Positions 45,664-55,196 of a stretch of DNA of 64,000 nucleotides are shown here, in pieces. Origin of the DNA: Galeopsis tetrahit (taxonomy: Eukaryota; Streptophyta; Magnoliopsida; Lamiales; Lamiaceae); assembly GCA_963675135.1 (NCBI GenBank), contig OY776133.1, forward strand, positions 34,621,494 to 34,685,493. Direction: 5' to 3'. The position numbers and the translations under genes were made by a program. Below the pieces are notes generated by a model, which was not told the DNA's origin, did no database searches, and saw nothing but the letters and a program-made list of their open reading frames with translations. Each line of letters begins with the position of its first letter. Within the stretch, counting starts at the first letter, position 1.

Positions 45664-46394
45664 CTAAATGTATCCATGTTCCTTAATTTGCAAAAGAATC
45701 GCTCTATGGCCTGACCCATACCAATGCAAGTTTTCCACTAGATGCAACTCAAAATTATCAAGCCAATTTCTGGATGCAACAAAACGATCTAGTCTATCTT
45801 GAATCAAATGAGGACATTTTCGCTTATTTGTCCATGTGAAAGTAGGACCCTTGAAGCCTAAATCATGAAGGTTCAAATCCTCCAAAGTTGTTCCCAATCT
45901 GTTCATTCTATGCTGCAATTTGTAGTCATAAAGTCCCCCCCCTTCTTTTCACTGACTAAAAGAAAGTCATTAAAATCTCCCCCGACCACCCACCCTAATG
46001 ACGGGTCATGACATAGATTTATTTTCTTAAGTAATTCCATGGAGTGATGTCTCAAATTGGGATTGGGGTTCCCATGAAAACCAGTAAAATACCAGTTGAA
46101 ATCTTGCATCTTAATCAAAACATCAATGTGTCCAACTGAAAAGAAGGATTGTAAAATAACTTGCACTTCCGCTTCTTTAGCAAAAAGGAGTAATCCTCCC
46201 TTCCTACCATCAGGTTCAACCACAAAACATACATCAAAATGCAACATTGATTTCCAAGTATAAGCTATCGTAGACGAAAGCCTAGATTCCATGACGAACA
46301 AAAGAGAAGGGTTATTTATAGAGACTACTCGTGTAATACTATGGAATGCACTCGAGCCCTTCAACCCTCGTGCATTCCAGCATACAATTTTTAT
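45664..46394 (-). pseudogene. LINE endonuclease domain with a mutated start
   Basis: KIVCWNARGLKGSS (near 46390) is the usual ORF2 start, but the first codon reads ATA (46392-46394). FVMESRLSS holds the catalytic Glu, VVGGDFNDFL the Asp/Asn pair, and, after a frame change near 45910, GPTFTWTNKR and GSGHRAILL, where the usual SDHxP has become SGH. Both the start and a catalytic Asp position are therefore altered. Confidence 0.85.
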
Positions 46395-46541
46395 GGTGAA
46401 AAGCGGGGTTGAGAGGAATCAGTCCCCGCCATGTTTAAGATTCCAGAATCATCCTCGCTCTTGCGTCTCTTTGCCCGTTCCATTTCCACAGCCTTCGTTC
46501 GAGTAGTTGGTCTCAATATCGGCACAGGGGTAGGTCTCTTG
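46395..46541 (-). pseudogene. LINE ORF1 C-terminal remnant
   Basis: The minus-strand frame RPTPVPILRPTTRTKAVEME then RAKRRKSEDDSG is basic and charged like the end of plant LINE ORF1. It ends in TAA overlapping the mutated ORF2 start (ATAA, 46391-46394), matching the ATGA overlap of the other LINE. The rest of ORF1 is missing; an insert begins at 46542. Confidence 0.6.
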
Positions 46542-47529
46542 TAGACTCAATTCCTTTTAAGGAATTGAGTAAATTTTAAAAAATTGGTAGGATTGATAAT
46601 AAAAATAAAATACGCGAAAAAAAACATGTATCATAATTTACGTAGTTTAAACGGTTGAGAATAGTTTTTTTTTATGTTGAGGTCTAGTGTTCAACTCTTA
46701 CATCTAACAATTTTCACATATATTTTTTTTTTTAATTATAAAAGTGCATGTTGAAAATAAGGAAAAGTGTAGCATGCAATTTACAATTTTTTAGCATGTT
46801 ATTTTACAATATTTGCAATAATAATTTCAGTTATAATGACATACACTTGTTAGTGATGTTATGTTACCCATATTTTGTTGCACTTTTCAGTTGTAGTGAC
46901 TTACTATTTTCAACAATATTTTTTAGTTATATTGACTTACACTTTCTAGTAATGTTATGCTACACCTTTTAGTCATATTTTGTTGCACTTTTCAGTTGTA
47001 GTGACTTACAATTTTCAACAATATGTTCAGTTATAGTGACTTACACTTTTTAGTAATGTTATGTTACACTTTTTACTCGTATTTTGTTACACTTTTCAGT
47101 TATAATAACTTACATTTTTCATTAAAATATTGTGTTGCACTTTTCAAGTATATTGACATGCACTTTTTAATAATATTGTGTTGCACTTTCTAGTTATATT
47201 AACTTGCATTTTCTAGTTATAATGACTTATACTTTTCATTAAAAGTTGTGTTGCACTTTTCAATTATAGTGACTTACACTTTTTAATAAAAAATGGTGTT
47301 ACACCTTTTAGTAATATTGTGTTACACTTTTTAGTAATATTAACTTACACTTTTCAACACACAATTTCGAAAAAAATTATCAATAAAAAAAAAATAATAA
47401 TAAAAAAAAATTAACAAGTCAAAATTTTTATTCACAATAATCTTGAATATTTAGGGTTCAAAATATTCTTAAATATTTAAGATTTAAGTTGACCAAGTCA
47501 ACTCAATTCCTTATAAGGAATTGATTCTA
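46542..47529. mobile_element. possible TIR element with AT-rich repeats
   Basis: Ends TAGACTCAATTCC and GGAATTGATTCTA are inverted repeats, each within a short palindrome (CTCAATTCCTT, then AAGGAATTGAG). The interior (46750-47360) consists of imperfect repeats TTGCACTTTTCAGTTATAGT and GACTTACACTTTTTAGTAAT, the reverse complement of the family at 24.4-24.9 kb. No clear target duplication (possibly TA), so class and exact borders are uncertain. Confidence 0.5.
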
Positions 47530-47786
47530 TATAAGATCAAACCTCGACACAGATAGAAAGCTCTCGACGAGAGGAGCAAAACCTCTCACTTGTATCACTG
47601 ATCAGACACCAATTCAGATGCCAATTTTACCGGTGAAAATTAAGTGTATGCGTGTATTATCTAACGCGAGGAGAGAGAATGTAAAGAGGGGAAAAAAACT
47701 CAAAGCGAGAATCGCAGTAACTCATGGTGAGATTCGCACCTCCAAAATATGAAAATCGCCCACACATCCTACATCTCGCTTAAGCT
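47530..47786 (-). other. LINE 5' leader region
   Basis: Lies between the target duplication and the insert. CT-rich stretches (ACATTCTCTCTCCTCGCG) on the minus strand fit a LINE 5' untranslated region. No ORF. Confidence 0.5.
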
Positions 47787-47801
47787 GGTTTGGGCTAGAA
47801 G

Positions 47802-48500
47802 TTGTATTTGATATATATTGAACACAATTAATATATATTCTATATTTTTCAGTTTTGTCTTCTTTAATTTAATTTTGATTATTTATTTTATAATTATAAA
47901 CACATACATTTAATATTTATTTACAATACTAAAATTTTTAATTACCAACATATCTATACACATATATAAATATTCAAATTTATAATTAAACCATTGTTAG
48001 TCAAAATCATTTGAATATATGAACATTCAAAATAATTAAAATAAAACTTCAACATTAAAAATAAAAATTAATTATCAACAACAATCAAAACTTAAAAATG
48101 CACACACCAAAGTGAGATAGCTCAAGTGGTTAGAGCACCACTTTTAGTGCAATCAAAATATATATATATAATTGACTATGTATATAGCCCCAACCTTTTT
48201 AATTAGACATATATCCCTCGCCAATATATATATTTATAACCCTCATCAATATCCTCGTTAAATGCCTAAGAATTGAATTTGTAATCCCCTCGCCATTTTG
48301 CGAGGGTTTTTAATGCCCTCGGTTTTTTTCGCCTTCTGCTTCTCTCGTAAAATTTCTCATCAGAATTTATTTGGTATTTGTTCATAGAGAGTTGAAGTCT
48401 ATTATCTGATGTGATTTTGATTAAGTCTTATCATAGCTCGAGACCTTTATATAGGCTCCTCACTAGACCCGACACTAAGTTAGTTCTTATCTTATATATA
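47802..48500. other. AT-rich sequence with a SINE fragment, no gene seen
   Basis: Nothing recognised apart from the partial SINE at 48108-48142 and TA-dinucleotide runs near 48160-48240. Confidence 0.4.
48108..48142 (+). mobile_element. tRNA-derived short SINE, fragment D
   Basis: Only the head is present: CAAAGTGAGATAGCTCAAGT followed by GGTTAGAGCACCACT, holding the A box. Sequence beyond is unrelated, so this is a truncated copy. Confidence 0.6.
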
Positions 48501-48502
48501 TA

Positions 48503-48609
48503 TTTTTTTTTTGTTAAATACCCATCCCTTTTCCCCTCCCCATGACTCGAACCCAGGACCTAAGGCCTAGGTAGTGGTGCTCTAACCACTTGAGCTATCC
48601 CACTTTGTC
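48503..48609 (-). mobile_element. tRNA-derived short SINE, copy C
   Basis: Minus strand: GACAAAGTGGGATAGCTCAA, CCTAGGCCTTAGGTCCTGGG, TTCGAGTCATGGGGAGGGGA, AAAGGGATGGGTATTTAAC and an A tail. Nearly identical to copy B at 26.6 kb. A and B boxes intact. Confidence 0.75.
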
Positions 48610-48719
48610 CGTATGTGAACTCTTTAATTACTTAATCCGTATCCAACTGATATGACATAATGATGTCATACATCAGAGAATGTCTTATATTGCAAGTTTA
48701 TTTCTTTTCATATATAGAT

Positions 48720-49420
48720 GCAAAAATGCTAAACACACTAAGGGGTCCATAGAGCATAGGAGAATATGAGATCTCTAAGGTCAGAGGAGGTATGCTTGTG
48801 ATCTCCTCTGCCCTGACCTGAACTCACCATTTTCTAAGAGAAATTTTTCATCACTCCTCTGATGTGTCAAAGGAGAGATGGTTGATCTATGAAGTCGCAT
48901 ATTCATTCGAAAGTATTATATCTTCTGATTTGCTAAAAGAGATCACACAATTATAAAGTGTTAGGAATATCATCTACAAAAATAATGTGAATGTGTCAAT
49001 ATCACACCATGACGTGGCATATTCAGCCACAAACCCTAGAGGAGAAACGTAATTCACACCCTTTAGAAATAAATGTATAAAAGTCTTCCCATATCCATTC
49101 TATGAAGGTAACCTTATATTTGACTCTACACACATATTTCTTGCTCATGACTCTACACACATATTTCTTTCTCATGACTATACATCTCTCTCTCATAACA
49201 ATTCAACTAGTTTGAGCGTTGGAAGGCCGTCGCCGGAGTCCTCTCCGGCCCAATTTTTATGTCGGTCAGCCAATTCAAAGATCATCATGCCCGAGGTCCA
49301 TCTCTCAGCTGTGAGCGGGACTTGGTCACATACCCAACTTCACCCGAACACTAGTGATAATAACTGGAAACCGATCTGATTAACAACATTTTTTACTCGG
49401 AGTTAATCTGCATTATGCCC
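48720..49420 (+). repeat. possible solo/partial gypsy LTR remnant
   Basis: A 27-bp direct repeat (CATGACTCTACACACATATT..., twice at 49120-49175) and then GTTTGAGCGTTGGAAGGCCGTC with CCGGAGTCCTCTCCGG resemble the 3' part of Tat-type gypsy LTRs. Borders and partner not found. Confidence 0.3.
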
Positions 49421-49516
49421 CTCCCCAACACCCCAACTTTGGATAGATGGATAGTTGCAATGGTAAGTTCACTGTCTTCTCACGCTTATTATAATCACTT
49501 TATGCGCCCTGTTGGC

Positions 49517-50799
49517 TGATTCGGGTGGAATTTACACGTTTTAGAGGCACATGTGAAGTATATTTTGATGTGGATTTCATTGAATTATGCATTGAATATG
49601 ATTGTTTAAGCCGAAATGAGAGAAAGGTTGTGTTTTGTCGATTTTGTAGGAAATACGATGAAATTTGGAGCAAAACACTAACCATACCTCACTGGATCAG
49701 GAAGAGGAGTGCACAGTTGGATTCATCTCGAAAAACGGAGTGGATTAGACGAAGGAATCGAGTCAATCCGACACCTGAGGCGAAAGATATGCACGAAACG
49801 AGAAAAGGGCCAAAATCGAAGAACAAGGCAAGGCTGTGCACCTTGCTCGAGGAAAGATATACTTTCACACACTTCAAGGTGATTTGGCCACTTCTCTCTC
49901 AATTCTTCATCAATACAAGGGAGGAAGGATGCAATAGCTTGCAAATTTAATTCCCTACCACAATCTAAACTAAGCTTCCTTGTTCTCCTTCTTTTTATTT
50001 AGCTTTTACATTTGGATTTTGTAATTTCATTATGTTAGTAGTTAGCTAAACACTTTGTGGTTCTAAGGCATTGTAGATACTTGGATTGAAGTTTATGAGT
50101 AATTTCTTGCTTTAATTGGTGTTTATTTCTTATTCGCATGTTTAATTATCCATTGTAAAGCATGTTGTTAGTGGCCATGATGATTTGCTTAATTCATTGT
50201 TAATTGGGGTAGTATCGAGAGATGTATTCCATTTAATCGTATGCAAGCATGCAACCCGGTATTATTATGATCTCGAGAGAGGATTAATTATAGGAGAGGG
50301 AATTGAATGATCTTAGGAGCTATTTTAGGCGGTGTAATGTTTGTGATGTAGAGATACGAGTCTATGTTGCATTGTGCCTTTGGATTAATTTGTATCGAGA
50401 GATCGATTAGTTCTTCTTTTGTGATCACCCTATATGAAATAACCTTAATAGCCATTTAAACGAGATAACATTCATAAACGAATATCTATGTATTGCAATT
50501 GCCTTGGAACCCACCTTCTTTCTTTGCATCTTCACCCACTTTACCTTCGTTTTATTGATTTGCATGGTATTTGATCGACTTTGTATTTACTCTTTTCATT
50601 GTTTACTAGTGACAATTTTGGTAGATAATTTAGGGTAAATCAACACTTTCAAGTTATCGATCACGTCTAAATAGAACTCAATTAACAAACTACCCTTTTA
50701 CGCTTAACCTCCTTGTGGGATCGACCTCGTGCTTATCACGCTACAATAGACGTCGTACACTTGCGGTTGTTTATTTAGTGTTGCATATCACGTGAATCA
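49517..50799 (+). repeat. 5' LTR, internally deleted (1283 bp)
   Basis: Matches the 3' LTR closely on both sides of a junction at about 49856-49860, where roughly 605 bp present in the 3' copy (58693-59298) are absent. The missing segment includes the GC-rich repeats and the TATA box, so this LTR has no recognisable promoter. Confidence 0.9.
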
Positions 50800-50805
50800 A
50801 GTTTA

Positions 50806-50823
50806 TGGCGCCGCTGCCGGGGA
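50806..50823 (+). other. Athila primer-binding site
   Basis: TGGCGCCGCTGCCGGGGA, complementary to the 3' end of a plant tRNA-Asp with one mismatch to the common form. Confidence 0.88.
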
Positions 50824-50980
50824 GGTTTTATAGCTCTAGAGTGTAGGTTAAGAGAGTTTTAGTTTAGACATTTTACTTGCTTTCCTTATTTCTCAAAAAT
50901 CCAAAAATATTTGTGTTTGTTTTACTTTGATTCCACTTGTGATTCTTACTTTCTTTTGAATTCTTGTCTAGACATGGCAT

Positions 50981-52987
50981 ATGATCACCCGATCTAGGAG
51001 GAACCAACAAGAAGTGCTACCTCTAGACCCGAAAATCGAAGCTAGTTGTCGAAGACAAAATGCCGAAAGAAGAAGGATTGAACTAGAAGCCATGAATCGA
51101 AGGGAAAATCCGATAGTGGAAGAAGAGAGGAACCAAGAGGATATTGGAGGCATAGTAGAGCCAAATGGGAATGGTGGTAACCGACCACAAGGAGGTATAA
51201 GAGATAACCTCAACCGGAGGATGGAAGAGAATGTAAATGTGGAAGGAGATGGAGAACAACGGGAGGAAAACGGGAATCAAAGAGTCTTGAGAGACCAGTT
51301 CCGTCCCATCCCTAGACCATATGGAGGAGCGGGTAGGGAACCGATAGACGCTCATAACTTTGAGCTCAAACCGGCGCTAATCATGATGGTCCAAAACAAC
51401 CAATTTGGAGGGTTGTCAAAGGAGGATCCTAATCTCCACTTATCTCAATTCCTAGAGATAAGTGGAACGGTTAAGATCAACTGTGTCCCTCAAGACTACA
51501 TCCGTCTCCAATTGTTCCCATTTTCCCTCCGTGATCGTGCAAAACAATGGTACATGTCTCTTGATCTAAGGACAATCGAAAATTGGGCCGACCTTGTAGA
51601 TGCCTTCCTCATGAAGTACTTTCCTCCAAGCAAGACCATCAAGATAAGAGGAGAGATTTCTTCATTTATGCAAGATGACGATGAGTCATTAGCCGAGGCT
51701 TGGGAGCGCTTCAAGGATCTCATAAGAAGTTGTCCTCAACACGGGTTTTCAAGGGATCAATTGATTTGTTATTTCTACAACGGGATGGACCATCGTACGA
51801 GAGGGATGGTAGATGCCTCGGCCGGTGGAGGTTCTTTGTTGGGCAAGACAACGGAAGAGGGTTATGTGCTCCTAGAGGAGATGGCAAAGAACGGAAACCA
51901 ATGGCTGTCCGAGAGAAGGCAAGCCCGAAAAGTTGCTTCTACTAAGGAGTCGGACGATTTTGCCACTCTATCCAACAAGGTGGATAAATTGACTTCGATG
52001 ATGGCGGCCAAGTCATTAATGGGACCTAGTGACGATCAATATGAAGAGGCTCATTATATGAACAATCAAAGGGACCGTCATTTTCGAGAAAGAGGTTGGA
52101 ACGAGAGGCAAAATCCCCCTAACCCAAATCATTACCATCCCGGGTTGAGACAACATGAGAACTTCTCTTATGCAAATACAAGGAATGCCATCATCCCACC
52201 TCCAAATTTCAATGTTAGAGATGGAGCTATTGTGGAGTCTTCATCAAAACCATCATTGGAGGATATGTTTGGTGCATTTATGGGGGAAACCAAGAACTTC
52301 ATGAGAGAGACTAGAGAGAATGCAAACAAGGTTTGGCAAAGACTTGAGGAACAAGGGGAAATGATCAAGAATGTGGCAAACAACGTGAAAGCCATAGAAA
52401 AGCAAGTGAGCCAACTCTCTAATGTCATCGGTAGTCAACACACTCCGGGGCAATTTCCTTCAAACACGGAGCTTAGCCCCAAGGAGCATTGCAAGGCTAT
52501 AAAGCTAAGAAGTGGGACAAGCTACGAGGGGCCAAAGATGCCACAAGAGGAGGAAATGGTAATGGCACCCGAGGGTGTTGACAAAGAAGAAGGACAAGAG
52601 AAAGAAAGGCAAGAGGAGAAAGTGAGGGAAGAAGAAAAAGTAGAGGAGAAGAAGAGTGAGGAGGCAATCCCTCCTCAAGACAAAGGCAAGAATGTGGTAC
52701 CTCTCCCATACCCTCAAAGGTTGAAGAAGAAGGGCTTAGACAACAAATTTGCCAAGTTTGTGGAGATGTTTAAGAAGATCCACATCAACATCCTCTTTGC
52801 CGAAGCTCTAGAACAAATGCCCCATTATTCCAAGTTCTTGAAAGAAATTATGTCCAACAAGAGGAAGATGGTGGAGTATGAAACGGTGCACTTAACCGAG
52901 GAGTGCAGCTCTATAATCCAAGCCAAGCTACCTCAAAAGCTTAGAGACCCCGGATCCTTCACTTTACCATGTGTCATTGGAGATTGA
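50981..52987 (+). CDS. Athila gag (668 aa)
   Basis: The start chosen is MITRSRRNQQEV at 50981; an ATG seven bases earlier meets a stop after seven codons. The capsid-type Retrotrans_gag domain lies at about residues 120-320 (LRDRAKQWYMSL, FLMKYFPPSKTIKIRGEISS, LICYFYNGMD). A helical segment (VWQRLEEQGEMIKNVANNVK) and an acidic KE-rich linker follow, then the start of the protease region (PYPQRLKKKGLDNKFAKFVE, FAEALEQMPHYSKFLKEI). No CCHC knuckle is visible, as is usual for Athila. The frame ends at TGA 52985-52987, immediately before the protease core in the same frame, so the stop is a mutation or readthrough site inside gag-pol. Confidence 0.88.
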   Translation: MITRSRRNQQEVLPLDPKIEASCRRQNAERRRIELEAMNRRENPIVEEERNQEDIGGIVEPNGNGGNRPQGGIRDNLNRRMEENVNVEGDGEQREENGNQRVLRDQFRPIPRPYGGAGREPIDAHNFELKPALIMMVQNNQFGGLSKEDPNLHLSQFLEISGTVKINCVPQDYIRLQLFPFSLRDRAKQWYMSLDLRTIENWADLVDAFLMKYFPPSKTIKIRGEISSFMQDDDESLAEAWERFKDLIRSCPQHGFSRDQLICYFYNGMDHRTRGMVDASAGGGSLLGKTTEEGYVLLEEMAKNGNQWLSERRQARKVASTKESDDFATLSNKVDKLTSMMAAKSLMGPSDDQYEEAHYMNNQRDRHFRERGWNERQNPPNPNHYHPGLRQHENFSYANTRNAIIPPPNFNVRDGAIVESSSKPSLEDMFGAFMGETKNFMRETRENANKVWQRLEEQGEMIKNVANNVKAIEKQVSQLSNVIGSQHTPGQFPSNTELSPKEHCKAIKLRSGTSYEGPKMPQEEEMVMAPEGVDKEEGQEKERQEEKVREEEKVEEKKSEEAIPPQDKGKNVVPLPYPQRLKKKGLDNKFAKFVEMFKKIHINILFAEALEQMPHYSKFLKEIMSNKRKMVEYETVHLTEECSSIIQAKLPQKLRDPGSFTLPCVIGD

Positions 52988-53446
52988 GGTACATTTAAAG
53001 CTTTGTGTGATTTGGGAGCTAGCATTAATCTTATGCCTTTGTCTATATTCAAATCACTTGGTTTGGGGAAGCTTACACCAACCACAATGAGCCTTCAATT
53101 GGCGGATCGATCCATGACATACCCCTTGGGTATAGTAGAGGATGTTTTGGTTAAGATCGATAAGTTCATCTTCCCGGTGGACTTTGTGGTGTTGGATATG
53201 GAGGAGGATAAGTACATTCCACTCATCTTGGGAAGGCCATTTTTGGCAACCGGTGGAGCTATTATTAATGTGAGGAAAGGGGAATTGGAGCTTCAAGTGA
53301 ACAATGAGAAAGTGTTGTTCAACATTTACAAGGCCATAAAGTTTAGAGATGATGAGGATGAGGTCTTTGAGTGCAACATGATCAATAGTGTGCAAAGCTT
53401 GTGTGGATATGCACATGGAAAAGAGCAACTCAAAGGATCCACTTGA
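52988..53446 (+). pseudogene. Athila protease domain
   Basis: Continues the gag frame past one TGA. ALCDLGASINLMPLSIFKSL carries the active-site Asp in the DLG form common in Athila-type proteases; LILGRPFLATGGAIIN is the second conserved block (flap to ILGRPF). The frame ends at 53446 and the next segment (LDLCIRNSLNSLSSIPCDFN) continues in another frame. Confidence 0.82.
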
Positions 53447-53695
53447 CCTTTGCATAAGAAACTCTCTTAACTCACTCTCTTCTATTCCTTGTGATTTCAA
53501 TTTTGATGAGCTTAATGATGTAGAATTGTTTGAATACATGTCTTCTCTTGATGATTTGAAGGAACTTCCAATCAAGAAGGAGGAGAAATTCATGGAGATA
53601 CGACAAGAAGCCAAGTTTGGAGGGGGGGGGGGTTACTTGAAGAGTGTCAAAGATTTCCTTACAAAAATCTTGACACTTGGCCCTCATGTTACACA
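53447..53695 (+). pseudogene. Athila protease-RT linker, frameshifted
   Basis: The reading moves to another frame near 53430 (DELNDVELFEYMSSLDDLKE) and shifts again at a G-run of ten at 53622-53632 or shortly after. Typical spacer, acidic and poorly conserved. The G-run is a likely site for a replication or sequencing indel. Confidence 0.6.
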
Positions 53696-55195
53696 TTGGA
53701 AGCACCAAAGGAGGAGGCTAAGGAGAAACCAAAAGCTCAAGAGAAGGGGAGAAAGCTTGACTTGAAACCACTTCCGGAGCACTTGAGATATGCTTATCTT
53801 GAACAAGGTGACCTCTTTCCGGTTATTGTTTCTTCACACTTGCATGAGCTTGAGTTACAAAAATTGCTTAGGGTGCTTAGAACTTATAAATCGGCTATTG
53901 GTTGGGATATTTCGGATTTGAAGGGTATACCGGCTCATATTTGCATGCATAAAATTAGACTAGATGAGTCTATTAAGCCTAAAGCCCAAGGTCAAAGAAG
54001 ATTGAACCCCATAATGCAAGAGGTAGTGAGAAAAGAGGTGTTGAAGTGGTTAGATAATGACATAATTTTTCCCATAAGTGATAGTGAGTGGGTGAGCCTA
54101 ACACAAGTGGTACCTAAGAAGGGGGTATGACCATTGTTAAAACCGACACTTTAGAGGCAATTCCCACTAGGACCATTGTGGGGTGTAGAGTATGCATTGA
54201 TTATCGTATGTTGAATAGTGCCACTAGGAAAGATCACTTCCCTTTGCCTTTTATTGATCAAATGTTGGATAGGATGGCGGGATATGAGTATTATTGCTTT
54301 CTTGATGGTCACTCGGGATACAATCAAATTTTGATTGATCCTAAGGACCAAGAGAAATCAACTTTTACTTGCCCTTATGGTACTTTTGCTTTTAGGAGAA
54401 TGCCATTTGGATTGTGCAATGCTCCCGCCACCTTCCAACGATGTATGATGGCTATTTTTCATGGCATGATTGAAAACATAATGGAGGTGTTTATGGATGA
54501 TTTTTCCGTATTTGGTTATTGCTTTGATACATCTCTACGTAACCTCTCTTGTGTTTTGCAAAGATGCATAGATACCAACTTGGTGCTTAATTGGGAGAAA
54601 TGCCACTTCATGGTGAAGGAAGGGATTGTGCTTGGGCACAAGGTTTCGGCTAAAGGGCTTGAGGTGGATAGAGCAAAGATAGTGGCTATTGAGAAGTTAC
54701 CCCCACCAACCAATGAGAAGGCGGTTATGAGTTTCCTTGGGCATGCCGGTTTTTATAGAAGATTCATCAAGGACTTTTCAAAGATAGCCAAGCCCATGTG
54801 TGCATTGTTGGAGAAGGGTGCCACCTTCATCTTTAGTGAGGAGTGTGTGAAATCATTCGAGATCTTGAAGGAGGCCTTGATTAGAGCTCCCGTGTTGGTG
54901 ATACCCGATTGGAGTCAACCATTTGAGATCATGTGTGATGCTAGTGATTATGCCATTGGAGTAGCTTTGGGCCAAAAGAGAGACAAGCTCTTTCCTGTGA
55001 TCTACTATGCAAGCAAAACCTTGAATCCGGCTCAAAGGAATTACACCACAACGGAAAAGAGATGCTAGCTGTGGTCTATAGCTTTGACAAGTTTAGAGCC
55101 TATTTGGTGGGAGCTAAGACAATAGTGTACACGGATCACACGACTCTAAAGTACTTGATTGAGAAGAAAGAGGCTAAACCAAGGTTGATATGATG
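53696..55195 (+). pseudogene. Athila reverse transcriptase and RNase H
   Basis: The first part (53696-54130) has KPLPEHLRYAYLEQGDLFPV, IGWDISDLKGIPAHICMHKI and QRRLNPIMQEVVRKEVLK, ending at a one-base loss in a G-run (54119-54127). The next frame (54127-55068) has VCIDYRMLNSATRKDHFPLP, CFLDGHSGYNQI, PFGLCNAPATFQRCM and the active-site FMDDFSVFG, then the RNase H start FEIMCDASDYAIGVALGQ. A further one-base loss at about 55058 shifts to MLAVVYSFDKFRAYLVGAKT and VYTDHTTLKYL, and a TGA at about 55192 precedes WVLLLQEFDVEIRDRKG. Catalytic residues are present but the chain is broken three times. Confidence 0.9.
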
Positions 55196-55196
55196 G

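Larger units (their letters stand above)
38007..47786 (-). mobile_element. L1-type LINE with nested insertions, 15-bp target duplication
   Basis: Both ends are fixed by the direct repeat TTTGGGCTAGAAGTT (37992-38006 and 47787-47801). The T-run just inside the left repeat is the poly(A) tail on the minus strand. From right to left: 5' leader, ORF1 remnant, endonuclease, reverse transcriptase, zf-RVT, RNase H. A hAT element with further nested insertions (40464-44673) splits the reverse transcriptase, and another insert occupies 46542-47529. ORF2 has stops and frameshifts. Most of ORF1 is missing. Confidence 0.9.

Noticed and set aside
38099..46394. Host reverse-transcriptase-like gene
   Set aside because: Poly(A) tail, 15-bp target duplication and endonuclease-RT-RNase H order show a LINE; many stops.
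51083..51355. Antisense ORFs opposite Athila gag and the copia polyprotein
   Set aside because: Shadow frames of conserved coding regions without domains.
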